54,363 bases of DNA from Bacteroidota bacterium (GTDB lineage Bacteria; Bacteroidota; Bacteroidia; Sphingobacteriales; Sphingobacteriaceae): assembly GCA_013289045.1 (NCBI GenBank), contig JABDAU010000004.1, forward strand, positions 32,920 to 87,282, read 5' to 3'. Shown piece by piece: positions 14,516-24,665 of the stretch (position 1 is its first letter; each line of letters starts with the position of its first letter). A program made the translations under genes and the position numbers. Under the pieces are notes generated by a model. The model saw only the letters and a program-made list of their open reading frames with translations. It did no database searches and was not told the DNA's origin.

Positions 14516-16408
14516 ATGGCAGAAGTAAATTATAGTGAAGATAGTATCCGGTCGCTCGACTGGAAGGAACACATCCGCCTGCGTCCGGGCATGTATATTG
14601 GCAAGCTGGGCGACGGCTCGGCGTACGACGATGGCATTTATGTGTTGCTGAAAGAGATCATTGATAACTCTATAGATGAGTTTGTGATGGGTGCGGGTAA
14701 AACTATCGAAATAACCATCAGCGACCATAAAGTAACCGTGCGCGATTACGGTCGCGGCATCCCGCTGGGCAAGGTGATCGATTGCGTTTCGAAGATCAAC
14801 ACCGGTGGTAAATACGACAGCAAAGCCTTCCAGAAATCGGTGGGGCTTAATGGCGTGGGTACCAAAGCGGTGAACGCGCTTTCCAACAATTTTATCGTAC
14901 AATCCTACCGCGATGGCCGCACTAAAATTGCCGAATTTGCCAAAGGCGAGCTGATCCGCGACGAGGCCGAAAAGGAAACTTCCCAGCGCAACGGTACAGC
15001 CATCAACTTTTTCCCGGACGATACCATTTTCAGGCATTACCGCTTTATTCCGGAGTTTGTTGAAACCATGATCTGGAATTATGTATTCCTCAATTCAGGG
15101 CTCACCATCAACTTCAACGGGCAAAAATTCTTCTCAGAACGCGGTTTGTATGACCTGCTTAACCGTAACTCCGATACCGAAAATATCCGCTATCCGATCA
15201 TCCACCTAAAAGGCGAGGACATCGAAATAGCCATGACCCACGGCCAGCAATATGGCGAGGAATATTACTCGTTCGTTAACGGCCAGAACACCACCCAGGG
15301 CGGTACGCACCAGGCTGCCTTCCGTGAGGCGGTAGTGTCCACCATCCGCGATTTCTATAAAAAGAACTATGAGGCTTCGGATATCCGCGCGTCCATTGTA
15401 GCGGCTATTTCCATCAAGGTGCAGGAGCCGGTGTTCGAGTCGCAAACCAAAACCAAGCTGGGCTCGCAAAATATTGGGCCGGAGGGGCCATCGGTACGCA
15501 CCTTTATCAATGATTTTGTAAAGCGCGAGCTGGATAACTACCTGCATAAAAACCCGGCCACGAGAGATGCGCTGGAAAAACGCATTTTACAATCCGAGCG
15601 TGAGCGTAAAGATATCGCCGGCATCAAGAAACTCGCCAACGAGCGCGCCAAAAAAGCCTCGCTGCACAACCGTAAACTGCGCGATTGCAAGCTTCATTTC
15701 GACGAAAACGACGAGCGCAAACAGGAAACCACGCTATTCATTACCGAAGGTGACTCGGCCAGCGGTTCCATCACCAAATCGCGTGATGTGATGACGCAGG
15801 CAGTATTCAGCTTGAAAGGTAAACCGTTAAACTGCTTTGGCCTCACCAAAAAAGTGGTTTATGAGAACGAAGAATTTAACCTGCTGCAGCATGCGCTGAA
15901 TATTGAAGACGGTATCGACGGCCTGCGCTATAATAACATTGTGGTAGCAACCGATGCCGATGTGGACGGCATGCACATCCGCCTGCTGCTCATGACGTTC
16001 TTCCTGCAGTTCTTCCCCGACCTGGTAAAGGCCGGTCACGTTTTCATCCTGCAAACGCCTTTGTTTCGCGTACGCAATAAAAAGGAAACCATTTATTGCT
16101 ATAGCGACGAGGAACGCCGCAACGCCATCGCCAAGCTGGGCAACAAGCCGGAGATCACCCGGTTTAAAGGTTTGGGCGAGATCTCGCCGGAAGAGTTCGG
16201 TTTGTTCATAGGTAAGGATATCCGCCTCGACCCGGTGATACTGAAGGATGCGAACATAAAAGCGCTGCTTGAATATTTCATGGGCAAAAACACACCTGCC
16301 CGCCAACTACACATTGTAAATAACCTGCGCGTGGAAAAAGACGACGAAAGCGTAAACCCGCTGATAGCTGAAGATTTGGAAACTGTTGAATTGCCGGTTG
16401 CGGTATAG
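14516..16408 (+). CDS. parE: DNA topoisomerase IV subunit B (ParE)
   Basis: The protein is 630 residues from ATG 14516, which has a rare Shine-Dalgarno-like GGAG before it; a GTG at 14486 would extend it without family support. In order: GHKL ATPase motifs ([31 protein letters not shown]), the transducer domain, a TOPRIM domain with TEGDSASGS (catalytic Glu) and [12 protein letters not shown], and [13 protein letters not shown]. The opening [20 protein letters not shown] is the ParE type of Bacteroidota rather than GyrB. With ParC it decatenates and relaxes chromosomes. ParC is not next to it; the following HAD gene is 2 bp away, so they are co-transcribed. Confidence 0.92.
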   Translation: MAEVNYSEDSIRSLDWKEHIRLRPGMYIGKLGDGSAYDDGIYVLLKEIIDNSIDEFVMGAGKTIEITISDHKVTVRDYGRGIPLGKVIDCVSKINTGGKYDSKAFQKSVGLNGVGTKAVNALSNNFIVQSYRDGRTKIAEFAKGELIRDEAEKETSQRNGTAINFFPDDTIFRHYRFIPEFVETMIWNYVFLNSGLTINFNGQKFFSERGLYDLLNRNSDTENIRYPIIHLKGEDIEIAMTHGQQYGEEYYSFVNGQNTTQGGTHQAAFREAVVSTIRDFYKKNYEASDIRASIVAAISIKVQEPVFESQTKTKLGSQNIGPEGPSVRTFINDFVKRELDNYLHKNPATRDALEKRILQSERERKDIAGIKKLANERAKKASLHNRKLRDCKLHFDENDERKQETTLFITEGDSASGSITKSRDVMTQAVFSLKGKPLNCFGLTKKVVYENEEFNLLQHALNIEDGIDGLRYNNIVVATDADVDGMHIRLLLMTFFLQFFPDLVKAGHVFILQTPLFRVRNKKETIYCYSDEERRNAIAKLGNKPEITRFKGLGEISPEEFGLFIGKDIRLDPVILKDANIKALLEYFMGKNTPARQLHIVNNLRVEKDDESVNPLIAEDLETVELPVAV

Positions 16409-16410
16409 CG

Positions 16411-17202
16411 ATGTTTAAGGACCAGGACATACAAATAATAGCTTTCGACGCCGACGATACGCTTTGGGAAAATGAGCCCTATTTCCGCGAGGCGGATGCG
16501 TTGTTTTGCGACTTGCTAAAAGAGCATTTGCCTCCCCACGTGGTATCGCAGCTCATACTGGAATCGCAGGTAAAAAACCTGCCGCTATATGGCTATGGTG
16601 TGAAGGGGTTAGTGCTGAGCATGATAGAAACCCTTGGCGAGATCACCAATGGCAAAGCCGATTTTGCCATGGTGGAAAAGGTGATGGAATTCGGCAAAAC
16701 CATCCTGAACAAACCAGTGGTATTGCTGGATGGTGTTACCGAAGTATTGGAAAGCCTGAGAGGCCATTACCGGCTGGTAGTAGCCACCAAAGGCGACCTG
16801 CTCGACCAGGAACGCAAACTAAAAAACTCAGGCCTGTTGGATTATTTTCATCACATCGAGATCATGAGCAACAAAAAAGTGGCCGATTACCGCAAGCTGC
16901 TCAAACACCTCGATTGTAAACCTGAAAATTTTATGATGATCGGCAATTCGCTAAGATCGGATATCCTGCCGGTGCTGGAATTAGGCAGCAATGCCATCCA
17001 TATCCCGTTTCATATCACCTGGGCGCATGAGATGGTGGAGGAAGTGCCGGTAAGCGATCAGTTCATGCAGTTGGATAGTATAAGTGAGCTAGAAAAGATT
17101 GTTTTCATCGACAAAGTTGAAAAAGGTCTTGAGCAGTTAAATACTGGCAATACAATTAGCCACACACAAGTAAAGGAAGATGTTAAACATTTTGGGAAAT
17201 AA
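16411..17202 (+). CDS. HAD-superfamily hydrolase (phosphatase-like)
   Basis: The 263-residue protein has HAD motif I near the N-terminus (IIAFDADDTLWENEP, nucleophile Asp and +2 Asp), an alpha-helical cap (about 25-100), motif II (LVVATKGD), a motif III Lys in NKKVADYRKLL, and a motif IV-like region FMMIGNSLRSDILP. Members dephosphorylate small metabolites such as sugar phosphates or nucleotides. The substrate is not predictable. It starts 2 bp after the parE stop and is followed by a strong bidirectional hairpin, so parE and this gene form a transcription unit. The C-terminal 40 residues are less conserved-looking. Confidence 0.85.
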   Translation: MFKDQDIQIIAFDADDTLWENEPYFREADALFCDLLKEHLPPHVVSQLILESQVKNLPLYGYGVKGLVLSMIETLGEITNGKADFAMVEKVMEFGKTILNKPVVLLDGVTEVLESLRGHYRLVVATKGDLLDQERKLKNSGLLDYFHHIEIMSNKKVADYRKLLKHLDCKPENFMMIGNSLRSDILPVLELGSNAIHIPFHITWAHEMVEEVPVSDQFMQLDSISELEKIVFIDKVEKGLEQLNTGNTISHTQVKEDVKHFGK

Positions 17203-17224
17203 TCCAAATTAGTGCTCCATAACA

Positions 17225-17257
17225 AAACTTACGAAGTTTTAAAAACTTCGTAAGTTT
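17225..17257. terminator. Perfect 16-bp hairpin, probable bidirectional terminator
   Basis: AAACTTACGAAGTTTT and its exact complement AAAACTTCGTAAGTTT are separated by one base. It lies just after the HAD gene and before the cytidine deaminase gene. The arms carry T runs on both strands. The same motif is common in Bacteroidota intergenic regions. Confidence 0.7.
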
Positions 17258-17351
17258 CTAAACGCGGTATAAAAAATCCCGTAACACCCCTTTTACAATA
17301 ATTCCCCAATAAATACGTATATTGTATCCCCATTTTATTCGGGGATGATCA

Positions 17352-17843
17352 ATGATAAAACGTGAGATTAAAGTTGCGTTCGAAGAATACAACGACATAA
17401 ATGAACTAAAAAACGCCGACCAGCAGCTATGCCGGGAAGCAGTTAAAGCATTAGCAAACTCCCATTCACCCTATTCAAAATTTCGTGTCGGTGTGGCCAT
17501 GCGGTTGCAAAGCGGCAAGGTGATCCATGCCAGTAACCAGGAAAACGTAGCTTATCCATCCGGTCTCTGCGCCGAGCGTGTAGCGCTGTTCAACTGGGGC
17601 GCCAACCATCCCGACGACCCCATCGAAACGATGGCCATCACCGCCCAAACAGACGAATTCGAGCTTACCAAACCCGTAACCTCGTGCGGCAGCTGCCTGC
17701 AGGTATTGGCCGAGTACGAGAAAAAGCAAAACAGACCGATAAAAGTATTCCTCTATTGCCAGAATGGCCCGGTTTGGGCAGTGGAGGGTATAGAGAACCA
17801 GTTGCCATTCCTGTTTTTTGAGGACAGATTGGTGATTCAATAA
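17352..17843 (+). CDS. cdd: Cytidine deaminase
   Basis: The 163-residue protein has the zinc-dependent cytidine deaminase pattern: YSKFRVGVAM at 38-47 (substrate loop), ENVAYPSGLCAERVALF (zinc Cys and catalytic Glu of the C-A-E motif), and TSCGSCLQVLAEY (two further zinc Cys). It converts cytidine and deoxycytidine to uridine and deoxyuridine for pyrimidine salvage in the cytoplasm. The length fits a homotetrameric CDA with a short C-terminal extension (residues about 140-163). ATG 17352 gives the expected N-terminus. The next gene starts 25 bp downstream on the same strand. Confidence 0.92.
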   Translation: MIKREIKVAFEEYNDINELKNADQQLCREAVKALANSHSPYSKFRVGVAMRLQSGKVIHASNQENVAYPSGLCAERVALFNWGANHPDDPIETMAITAQTDEFELTKPVTSCGSCLQVLAEYEKKQNRPIKVFLYCQNGPVWAVEGIENQLPFLFFEDRLVIQ

Positions 17844-17868
17844 CAAATTATTGTTGCTTAGCTCAGAC

Positions 17869-18399
17869 GTGAAAATCCAACAAATTTATCTTACGGTACT
17901 ATTCTCCTGTTTTGCAGCAATAACATTCGCGCAGAGTAAATCCGATACTGCCCGGATAAATTTTATTAAGTCGCAATATACGCTTATCAACAGCCGCCTG
18001 CCTTTTTATAAAACCGTAACAAAAAATGATAATCGCAAAAGCCAAAGCACCAATGGCGGCCGGGTAACTGCCTATTTTGACAGTGGCGAATTAAAAAAGA
18101 TAGTTGCTGATTATTATAACGACACCGGCAAAGCGACCTACGAATATTATTACTACCACTCAAAGCTCATATTTTACTATGGTATTACCTATCATTATAA
18201 AATCCCGCTGAGCGCAAATCCAAAGCATATAAAGATCGATTCGACATATGAAGGACGGTTATATTTTCATAATGGCGTGTTGGTATCATATGTAAATTAT
18301 CCTCAAAAAGCCTTCTCACAAACCCAGCTAAATCAGGTATTAACAGAGACTTTGAACGAGGCGGCACATATATTGAAACTGGCTGCAGGCAGGAGATAA
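17869..18399 (+). CDS. Exported protein of unknown function
   Basis: The protein is 176 residues from GTG 17869, which opens a good signal peptide (VKIQQIYLTVLFSCFAAITF, cut before AQS). A TTG at 17851 would put six acidic or neutral residues ahead of the signal. The mature protein is Lys/Tyr rich, with a segment TAYFDSGELKKIVADYYND and YEYYYYHSKLIFYYGITYHY, resembling MORN-like or antitoxin-type toast-rack repeats (residues about 60-110), but I would not assign a family. It follows cdd by 25 bp and may share its transcript. Function unknown. Confidence 0.75.
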   Translation: MKIQQIYLTVLFSCFAAITFAQSKSDTARINFIKSQYTLINSRLPFYKTVTKNDNRKSQSTNGGRVTAYFDSGELKKIVADYYNDTGKATYEYYYYHSKLIFYYGITYHYKIPLSANPKHIKIDSTYEGRLYFHNGVLVSYVNYPQKAFSQTQLNQVLTETLNEAAHILKLAAGRR

Positions 18400-18442
18400 A
18401 TTAATATCGTGTTATGTCTCCGCAGGGTTTGTTATTCCGCTA

Positions 18443-19198
18443 TTACAACTTAAAATGCTTTGCCAGCGCTTCCTTCACCCTGTCACGGTTCAGTTTTGAT
18501 ACGGGCACTTTAGTGCCGTTGTTCAATAAAATAGTACCGCCATCCTCTTTCAACCAGCTTTTAATAAATTTAATATTTACCAAATGCGACTGATGGGTAC
18601 GCAAAAAGCCATGTGCGGAAAGCATCCCGGCATATTCCTTTAAGTTTTTTGAGACCAGTATGCGCTCGCCGGAGGCAAGGAAGAAAAACGTATAAGTATT
18701 ATCAGCCTCGCAGCGAATGATCTCGTCAATGGCGATGTAGCGGGTTTCATTTAACAATGGCAATGCTATTTTCGGGCTGGTTTTGTTTTCGTCCTTCAGA
18801 TAGCTGATTAGGTATTCCAGCCGCTCATTTTTTTGTTTTTTAACGATGGCCGCCCGCGCCTTTTCAACAGCCGATTTTAGCTCCTCAATATCTATCGGCT
18901 TTAACAAATAATCCAGTGCTGCAAATTTTACCGCTTGTATGCCATACTGGCCATAAGCGGTAACAAATATCACCTCGAAATTTATGGTGCCTATTTGCTG
19001 CAGCAGATCAAAACCTGATTGTCCGTGCAGCTGGATATCTAAAAACAATAATTCAGGCCGGTACAGGGCGATCTGTCGGATGCCATCCTCAACACCTTCG
19101 GCTTCGGCGCTGATCAAAACATCAGGACAGTAGGCTTTTAACAACTGCTTTAAGTTTTCGCGGTTATGCGCTTCGTCATCAATAATCAATGCTTGCAT
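18443..19198 (-). CDS. LytTR family response regulator
   Basis: The 251-residue protein has a receiver domain with DDEAHNRENL at the N-terminus, phospho-acceptor Asp in ELLFLDIQLHG (about residue 55) and LLKPIDIEEL, then a LytTR domain (about 145-250; IIRCEADNTYTFFFL, FLRTHQSHLVNIKFI). It starts 1 bp after the stop of the sensor kinase gene upstream, so the two form an operon. It phospho-responds to that kinase and binds DNA as a direct-repeat reader. Target genes are not evident in the window. Confidence 0.92.
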   Translation of the reverse strand: MQALIIDDEAHNRENLKQLLKAYCPDVLISAEAEGVEDGIRQIALYRPELLFLDIQLHGQSGFDLLQQIGTINFEVIFVTAYGQYGIQAVKFAALDYLLKPIDIEELKSAVEKARAAIVKKQKNERLEYLISYLKDENKTSPKIALPLLNETRYIAIDEIIRCEADNTYTFFFLASGERILVSKNLKEYAGMLSAHGFLRTHQSHLVNIKFIKSWLKEDGGTILLNNGTKVPVSKLNRDRVKEALAKHFKL

Positions 19199-19199
19199 G

Positions 19200-21020
19200 C
19201 TATACCCAGTTTTTCAGCTCAATAATAATCAATGTACCCCTATTGTCCGACTGTTTATGCAGCGTGATCCCCGAATTTTTATAAATGCTGTTCAGCAGGT
19301 TAATTCGTTCTTCGCAAAGCTTAATGCCCTTCCCATTGCCGGGGTTAGCGCCAAACCCTTTGCCGTTATCCTGTACACTCAACACAAAACTATGTTTAGT
19401 GGCGCTGATTGTGACGGTTATCATGCCTTTATCTTTTAATGCCGATACACCGTGCTTAACCGCATTTTCGGCAAAAGGCTGCAGCAGCATGGTGGGTATC
19501 TCCACCTGCTGGTCGATATGGGCATCAATGTCGATGCTATAGTTAAACCCAAACCGCATTTGCTCCATTTGCAGGTAATCGTTCAGCATATCGGTTTCAT
19601 GCTCGATGGAGACCAGCTCCTTATGGTTATCGTCGAGCACATTGCGGGTAATGCGTGCAAATTTGGCAAGGTATTTATTGGCGCCTTCCATATCATTTTT
19701 ATTTACCAGGTTTTGTATCCCGGCCAGCGCATTGAACATAAAATGCGGGTTAAGCTGCGCGCGAACAGATTGTAATTGAAGGGTAGCGATCTGACGGTTC
19801 TGGGCCTCTTTCGCCAAAAGCTGGCGTTGCCTTACGCGATAAATAGTAAAAACGACGAGTACAATAAAAATGGCAGAAACAACTATTCCTATTAATACCG
19901 GGATGCCTACTGTTACTTTACGGTACACCGCCGGTAAAACAGTAAAACTGACTTTGGTGGTGAGGTTACGCAGCAGGAAAAAGGGCATACCGCCATGCCG
20001 GTGAATTTTAGGGGTAAAGTAAACAGTATAATTGCCGGGCGTTTTCCAAAATTCCTTGTAAAGATCAAACCGGGTATTGGTTTCGCCCAGGTTGATGCTA
20101 TCTTTACGACCAGCAATTTCCCTTTTCAAGCTTACTTTATAATTGTACATCCGCTTGCCGTTGTTAATGAAAAAGTCGATATTCTGCAAGGTATCAGCTA
20201 AATGGAATCGGATATCTTTTGATAAGGAATCCTGCATTTTTTTGACTTGTGCGGCCGGCTTTGTAAACATCATCTTGTTCAACTTCAATTGTTCTTTCGA
20301 TGTCATACCGGCTTCATTAAGATTTGTACTAATGAGGCCGTTATCGGGTTCAGGATGCTCTGGTGTAAAAAATTGCATTAAAGATAAAACGTTTGCGGCC
20401 TCAACCGGTCGCCAGTCTGCCATTACCGCATCGCGCTGCCGGTAATTTTTTATGTTATAGATCTCTATGGTTAACACCTGACCGGGAACATAATTGAAGA
20501 CGCCGAGGTAAGCGTATTTTAATTTTCCGTCGGCAGTATATTTAAAGGTTGAAGGCTGTGTCCATGACACCAGCTCCGTGTTATCGTTCTGCACTACATG
20601 GTAACGGAAATCGGCGGCGTTTTTTTCATTTATCTCAAATGCTGAGAACTCTACCCCGCCATTGCCCTGCAATAAAACGCTTTTGTAAAAATGATCCCCT
20701 CCCCAATCGTTCCCCTCATAAATTTCCATTTTCTTATTGGGAACGCTCTTGAACCGTATCCCCAGGTCGCCGGTGGTGAACGGATAGGTATAATAGTAAT
20801 GGTCTTTTTTAAGCAGGTTGGCATCATCCTGTATCTTAAGCTGGGCATGTACTTTTTGTAATTGTGCAGCTGTGATGTGCAGGGTATCGATATATGAGCC
20901 GCCAATAAGTACCCAGCCTTTCGAATTAAAATCGATCTTTTTAGGCTGGCAGAATGTGCTGCTGTAAAGCAGGCAAAATAATATTGTTACAAGCAGTGTT
21001 TTTGTTTTCAGCAGTTTCAT
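19200..21020 (-). CDS. LytS-type sensor histidine kinase with a large periplasmic domain
   Basis: The protein is 606 residues from ATG 21020; the frame stays open upstream to 21167 but only this start gives a signal-like segment (MKLLKTKTLLVTILFCLLYS). A periplasmic region of about 370 residues follows, then one membrane helix (VLIGIVVSAIFIVLVVFTIY), then the kinase domain with QLNPHFMFNALAGIQNLV (phospho-acceptor His), the N-box LLQPFAENAVKHGV and the G-box DNGKGFG. It pairs with the adjacent LytTR regulator. The periplasmic part is beta-rich by look and has no family I can name; its ligand is unknown. Confidence 0.9.
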   Translation of the reverse strand: MKLLKTKTLLVTILFCLLYSSTFCQPKKIDFNSKGWVLIGGSYIDTLHITAAQLQKVHAQLKIQDDANLLKKDHYYYTYPFTTGDLGIRFKSVPNKKMEIYEGNDWGGDHFYKSVLLQGNGGVEFSAFEINEKNAADFRYHVVQNDNTELVSWTQPSTFKYTADGKLKYAYLGVFNYVPGQVLTIEIYNIKNYRQRDAVMADWRPVEAANVLSLMQFFTPEHPEPDNGLISTNLNEAGMTSKEQLKLNKMMFTKPAAQVKKMQDSLSKDIRFHLADTLQNIDFFINNGKRMYNYKVSLKREIAGRKDSINLGETNTRFDLYKEFWKTPGNYTVYFTPKIHRHGGMPFFLLRNLTTKVSFTVLPAVYRKVTVGIPVLIGIVVSAIFIVLVVFTIYRVRQRQLLAKEAQNRQIATLQLQSVRAQLNPHFMFNALAGIQNLVNKNDMEGANKYLAKFARITRNVLDDNHKELVSIEHETDMLNDYLQMEQMRFGFNYSIDIDAHIDQQVEIPTMLLQPFAENAVKHGVSALKDKGMITVTISATKHSFVLSVQDNGKGFGANPGNGKGIKLCEERINLLNSIYKNSGITLHKQSDNRGTLIIIELKNWV

Positions 21021-21228
21021 GGCTTTTTCTGTATATTGGTATAAAACTGCATAGTGTGTTGAAATTATAAAAGCCCGAAACAGTAAACGCTGCATCCCGC
21101 TTAGTATTGGTACTCCTATGCAATGTATTAATTTTTCCCTCCACTGTTGGGAGCACAAAAAAACCATCTTGCGGACTTTCGGACTTCCCTAACTTCCCGA
21201 CTTCCCCCAATGTATTAATTTTATCGCA

Positions 21229-21260
21229 TTGGCTTAAAACCGCATAAAACCATAACTTTG
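21229..21260 (+). promoter_or_regulatory. Promoter of fumC
   Basis: TTG (21229-21231), 21 bp, TAACTTTG (21253-21260) match the Bacteroidota consensus. The start codon follows 14 bp later. Confidence 0.65.
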
Positions 21261-21274
21261 CGCTGCAAATTTTT

Positions 21275-22678
21275 ATGGAAATGAGTTTCAGAACCGAACA
21301 TGATACTATGGGCGAGGTACAAGTACCTGCCGACAAATACTGGGGCGCACAAACACAGCGCTCGCGCAATAATTTTAAAATAGGCCCCGAAGCATCCATG
21401 CCAAAGGAGATCATCGAAGCATTCGCTTATCTCAAGAAAGCTGCCGCTTATACCAATACCGACCTGGGCGTACTGCCCGCCGAAAAACGCGACCTGATCG
21501 CCGCCGTGTGCGACGAGATCCTGGCCGGTAAGCTGGCTGGCGAATTCCCGCTGGTGATCTGGCAAACCGGTTCGGGCACGCAATCAAACATGAACGTGAA
21601 CGAGGTGGTGGCAAACCGCTCTCACGTATTGCAGGGCAACAGGCTTGGCGAAGGTAAAACTTTCATCCACCCGAACGATGATGTGAACAAATCACAATCG
21701 TCAAACGATACTTACCCTACTGCCATGCACATCGCTGCCTACAAAATGGTGGCCGAAGTGACCATCCCGGGCATTGAAAAACTGCGTGATACGCTGAAGG
21801 CAAAATCGCAGGAATTTATGAGCGTGGTGAAGATTGGCCGTACGCATTTGATGGATGCTACGCCGCTTACTTTAGGCCAGGAATTTTCTGGTTATGTTTC
21901 ACAATTGGATCATGGTCTGAAAGCATTACGTAACACATTGGACCATCTTTCAGAACTGGCATTGGGCGGTACTGCCGTAGGCACGGGCATCAACACGCCA
22001 CAAGGCTATGATGTAAAAGTGGCTGACTACATTGCCAAATTTACCCGTCTGCCATTCCGCACTGCCGAAAACAAATTTGAGGCGCTGGCTGCTCATGACG
22101 CTATCGTGGAAAGTCACGGTGCTTTGAAGCAGATCGCTGTTTCCTTAATGAAAATTGCTAACGATATCCGTATGCTGGCCTCAGGTCCGCGTTCAGGTAT
22201 CGGCGAGATCCACATCCCGGACAATGAGCCGGGATCATCCATCATGCCGGGCAAAGTGAACCCAACCCAAAACGAAGCGGTTACCATGGTTGCCGCACAG
22301 GTAATGGGTAATGATGTTGCCATTTCAATAGCAGGCGCTAACGGCCATTACGAGCTGAACGTTTTTAAACCGGTAATGGCGGCCAACTTCCTGCAATCGG
22401 CAAGGCTGATCGGCGATGCTTGTGTATCGTTCGAAGAAAATTGCGCTAAAGGAATCACGCCAAATTATGAAGGCATCAAAAAGCATTTGGAGAATTCACT
22501 GATGCTGGTTACGGCTTTAAATCCGCATATCGGTTACGAAAATGCAGCGAAAATTGCCAAAACAGCATTAAAGCAAAACACCTCGCTGCGCGAAGCTGCA
22601 ATTGGCTTAGGGTTCCTTACCAACGAGCAGTTCGACGAGTGGGTGAAACCGGAGGATATGATAGGGTCATTAAAATAA
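21275..22678 (+). CDS. fumC: Class II fumarate hydratase
   Basis: The 467-residue protein has the fumarase/aspartase signature [11 protein letters not shown] at 320-330 (catalytic Ser in the mobile loop), [14 protein letters not shown] at 98-111, SSNDTYPTA at 142-150 and [10 protein letters not shown] at 188-197 (catalytic His191). GTGINTP and the HPNDDVN B-site (132-138) separate FumC from aspartase. It interconverts fumarate and malate in the TCA cycle and needs no iron-sulfur cluster. Two ATGs (21275 and 21281) are possible and the second matches most relatives. It has a good promoter and is followed by a palindromic repeat. Confidence 0.96.
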   Translation: MEMSFRTEHDTMGEVQVPADKYWGAQTQRSRNNFKIGPEASMPKEIIEAFAYLKKAAAYTNTDLGVLPAEKRDLIAAVCDEILAGKLAGEFPLVIWQTGSGTQSNMNVNEVVANRSHVLQGNRLGEGKTFIHPNDDVNKSQSSNDTYPTAMHIAAYKMVAEVTIPGIEKLRDTLKAKSQEFMSVVKIGRTHLMDATPLTLGQEFSGYVSQLDHGLKALRNTLDHLSELALGGTAVGTGINTPQGYDVKVADYIAKFTRLPFRTAENKFEALAAHDAIVESHGALKQIAVSLMKIANDIRMLASGPRSGIGEIHIPDNEPGSSIMPGKVNPTQNEAVTMVAAQVMGNDVAISIAGANGHYELNVFKPVMAANFLQSARLIGDACVSFEENCAKGITPNYEGIKKHLENSLMLVTALNPHIGYENAAKIAKTALKQNTSLREAAIGLGFLTNEQFDEWVKPEDMIGSLK

Positions 22679-22689
22679 CTAAGAGCGCT

Positions 22690-22762
22690 GTGTCATGCTG
22701 AGGCACTCGAAGCATGCGGGCAAAGGCCTTACGCACATACTTCGAGGGCCTCAGTATGACAC
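22690..22762. repeat. GTGTCATGCTGAGGC inverted repeat downstream of fumC
   Basis: GTGTCATGCTGAGGCACTCG and its near-perfect complement CGAGGGCCTCAGTATGACAC form arms of about 27 bp. Related single-arm pieces occur near 12004 and 13148. It may also serve as a fumC terminator. Confidence 0.75.
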
Positions 22763-22784
22763 CCAACGCACATAATATCCTGGC

Positions 22785-23321
22785 ATGCAAAAAGCACCTT
22801 TCACCTTTTACCTTGCGCCTTCTACCTTTCTAAAAGGCTTGTTGCTTTGCGTTTTTTGCTTTCTGCTCACAAACTGCCACATGAACGCCAACGTGCAAAC
22901 ACCGGGTCAAGCCTGGTTACAGGGCGAATGGCAGCAAGACTCGGTGCCGGCGCAGAAACAATTGATCAGCTATTCGCTGTATCAGATCCGGTTTGATTGT
23001 GATTCGTTTTTTATGACGATCCGGACGTTCAGCAAAGCCAATTACGGCGCAGACAGTTGCATGAGCAAAGGGCATTGGACGGAATATACTGCCGGGCATT
23101 ATGAGCAAAGGCATGATACATTATTCTTAAAGGGCAATTACAGAAAGCCTGATTTTACCTTAAAAGAGCAAGCCGATTGCCTGCCTGCCGGCGTTTACAA
23201 GGAGATATTCACTATAAAGAAAAAAACCGATTCTCTTGTGCAGTTTTCGAGCACATCGGGTGTTATCCCGGTAACGGCACGATTGATCAAAAAAACAACA
23301 TGTACTATAAAACCACTTTAA
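22785..23321 (+). CDS. Lipoprotein of unknown function
   Basis: The 178-residue protein has a hydrophobic stretch and lipobox LLTNC (Cys about 31). The first 17 residues (QKAPFTFYLAPSTFLKG) are odd for a signal peptide and come from a low-complexity CACCTTTTACCTT-like stretch, so translation may begin later. The mature part opens GQAWLQGEWQQDSVP, a lipocalin-like opening seen in small Bacteroidota lipoproteins, and has four further cysteines. It lies between fumC and the S1/P1 nuclease gene, 5 bp from the latter, so it is probably co-transcribed with it. No function can be assigned. Confidence 0.7.
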   Translation: MQKAPFTFYLAPSTFLKGLLLCVFCFLLTNCHMNANVQTPGQAWLQGEWQQDSVPAQKQLISYSLYQIRFDCDSFFMTIRTFSKANYGADSCMSKGHWTEYTAGHYEQRHDTLFLKGNYRKPDFTLKEQADCLPAGVYKEIFTIKKKTDSLVQFSSTSGVIPVTARLIKKTTCTIKPL

Positions 23322-23326
23322 ATACA

Positions 23327-24121
23327 ATGAAAACGACCTTTTTTAAAAAACTGGTATTGGTTGCCGCAGTATTGTACTTGCCGTTGCAGAGCATGGCCTG
23401 GGGAACACAAGGCCACCGCATTTGCGGTCAGATAGCCGAGAATTATTTAACGCCAAAGGCACGTGCAGCGGTGCATGCTATTTTAGGGCATGAATCTATC
23501 GCGATGGCCAGTAACTGGGCCGATTTTATTAAATCAGACCCAAGTTTTAAATACCTTTCGTCCTGGCATTATATCGACCTGAACAAAAAATATACCTATC
23601 CTGAGCTGGTTGATTTCCTGAAACAGGATACCGCTACCGATGCCTATACTAAAATACATTACCTGGTAGGTCGCCTTAAAAATCACGAGATCTCAAAAAC
23701 TGAAAAGTTGCTCGACCTGCGGATGCTGATCCACATTGTTGAAGATGTGCACCAGCCTATGCACGTTGCGCATGCTGACGACCAGGGCGGTAACGGTTTT
23801 AAAGTACAATGGTTCGGTAAACCCAGCAACCTGCACTCGGTTTGGGATTCGGAATTGATAGATAACCAGCAATTGAGCTATACTGAGTATGCAAAAGCTA
23901 TTGATCACCCAACACCTGCAGAGGTTGCCAAATGGGAGAAAGATCCGATCAGCATGTGGCTGTTCGAATCGAACCAGATCTCGGAGGTATTGTACACCGA
24001 GATCCAGCCAAATGATAACCTGACTTACAAATACAATTTCAATCATATCGACACGCTCAACCGCCAGTTGCTTAAAGGCGGTATAAGGTTGGCAGCAGTT
24101 TTGAACGAGATATTTGGATAG
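23327..24121 (+). CDS. S1/P1-type secreted nuclease
   Basis: The protein is 264 residues from ATG 23327, which opens the signal peptide (MKTTFFKKLVLVAAVLYLPL); an in-frame stretch upstream overlaps the lipoprotein gene. The mature enzyme begins with the zinc-binding N-terminal Trp (WGTQGHRICG: Trp25, His30), followed by the other ligands of the three-zinc site: Asp66, His81 in SSWHYIDL, His136/Asp140/His146 in LIHIVEDVHQPMHV, and His170/Asp174 in NLHSVWDSEL. The family degrades single-stranded DNA and RNA and acts as a 3'-nucleotidase in the periplasm or outside. With the NUC-type endonuclease at 2237 it suggests nucleic-acid scavenging. Confidence 0.93.
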   Translation: MKTTFFKKLVLVAAVLYLPLQSMAWGTQGHRICGQIAENYLTPKARAAVHAILGHESIAMASNWADFIKSDPSFKYLSSWHYIDLNKKYTYPELVDFLKQDTATDAYTKIHYLVGRLKNHEISKTEKLLDLRMLIHIVEDVHQPMHVAHADDQGGNGFKVQWFGKPSNLHSVWDSELIDNQQLSYTEYAKAIDHPTPAEVAKWEKDPISMWLFESNQISEVLYTEIQPNDNLTYKYNFNHIDTLNRQLLKGGIRLAAVLNEIFG

Positions 24122-24143
24122 GAAATCGGTTGATTAGTGAATG

Positions 24144-24191
24144 GTTGATTGGGTGAGTAGTTCAATTCATCCAACCACTCACCTAATCAAC
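24144..24191. repeat. Hairpin between the S1/P1 nuclease and phosphatase genes
   Basis: GTTGATTGGGTGAGT pairs with ACTCACCTAATCAAC (14 of 15). It lies 23 bp after the nuclease stop and 25 bp before the phosphatase start. It could act as a terminator or be a degenerate dispersed repeat. Confidence 0.55.
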
Positions 24192-24215
24192 TCAATAAAC
24201 CACTTACTGAAAAAT

Positions 24216-24665
24216 ATGAAGCTCCTCATGGTTTGCCTTGGCAATATCTGCCGTTCGCCGCTGGCGGAGGGTGTTATGCAGCACCTTTCGAACGAGCAGC
24301 ATTTGGGCTGGACGGTGGATTCCGTAGGCACCGGGGGCTGGCATGTAGGTGAGGCGCCCGACAGGCGTTCTATCCGCGTAGCACGCGAACATGGTATCGA
24401 CATCAGCAGACAGGTGTGCCGCAAATTCAGCCAAAGTGATTTTAACAACTTCGACCACATTTTTGTGATGGACAATTACAACCTGCAGGATGTGCTGGCC
24501 ATGGCGCCCGACGGGCAGTCAGCCGAAAAGGTAAAACTGCTTTTGGTTGATAAGGAAGTGCCGGATCCCTATTATGACAATAACCAGTTTGAGCCGGTTT
24601 TTGAATTGATTGAAGAAGGATGCAAGGATGTTATCCGGAATTTGACAGGCTTGCACAAAAATTGA
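24216..24665 (+). CDS. Low-molecular-weight protein-tyrosine phosphatase
   Basis: The protein is 149 residues from ATG 24216. The P-loop CLGNICRSPLAEG starts at Cys7, the phosphocysteine nucleophile, with Arg13 binding phosphate. The general-acid loop VPDPYYD contains Asp117. Its size equals the family norm. It dephosphorylates tyrosine-phosphorylated proteins, in many bacteria the autokinases of capsule or exopolysaccharide export, but no such genes lie here. The start is fixed by the P-loop spacing; an upstream in-frame extension through the hairpin at 24144 is not supported. Confidence 0.93.
   Translation: MKLLMVCLGNICRSPLAEGVMQHLSNEQHLGWTVDSVGTGGWHVGEAPDRRSIRVAREHGIDISRQVCRKFSQSDFNNFDHIFVMDNYNLQDVLAMAPDGQSAEKVKLLLVDKEVPDPYYDNNQFEPVFELIEEGCKDVIRNLTGLHKN

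Noticed and set aside
14459..15037. 192-codon frame antisense to parE
   Set aside because: The opposite strand has all ParE motifs; this frame has no recognisable domain.
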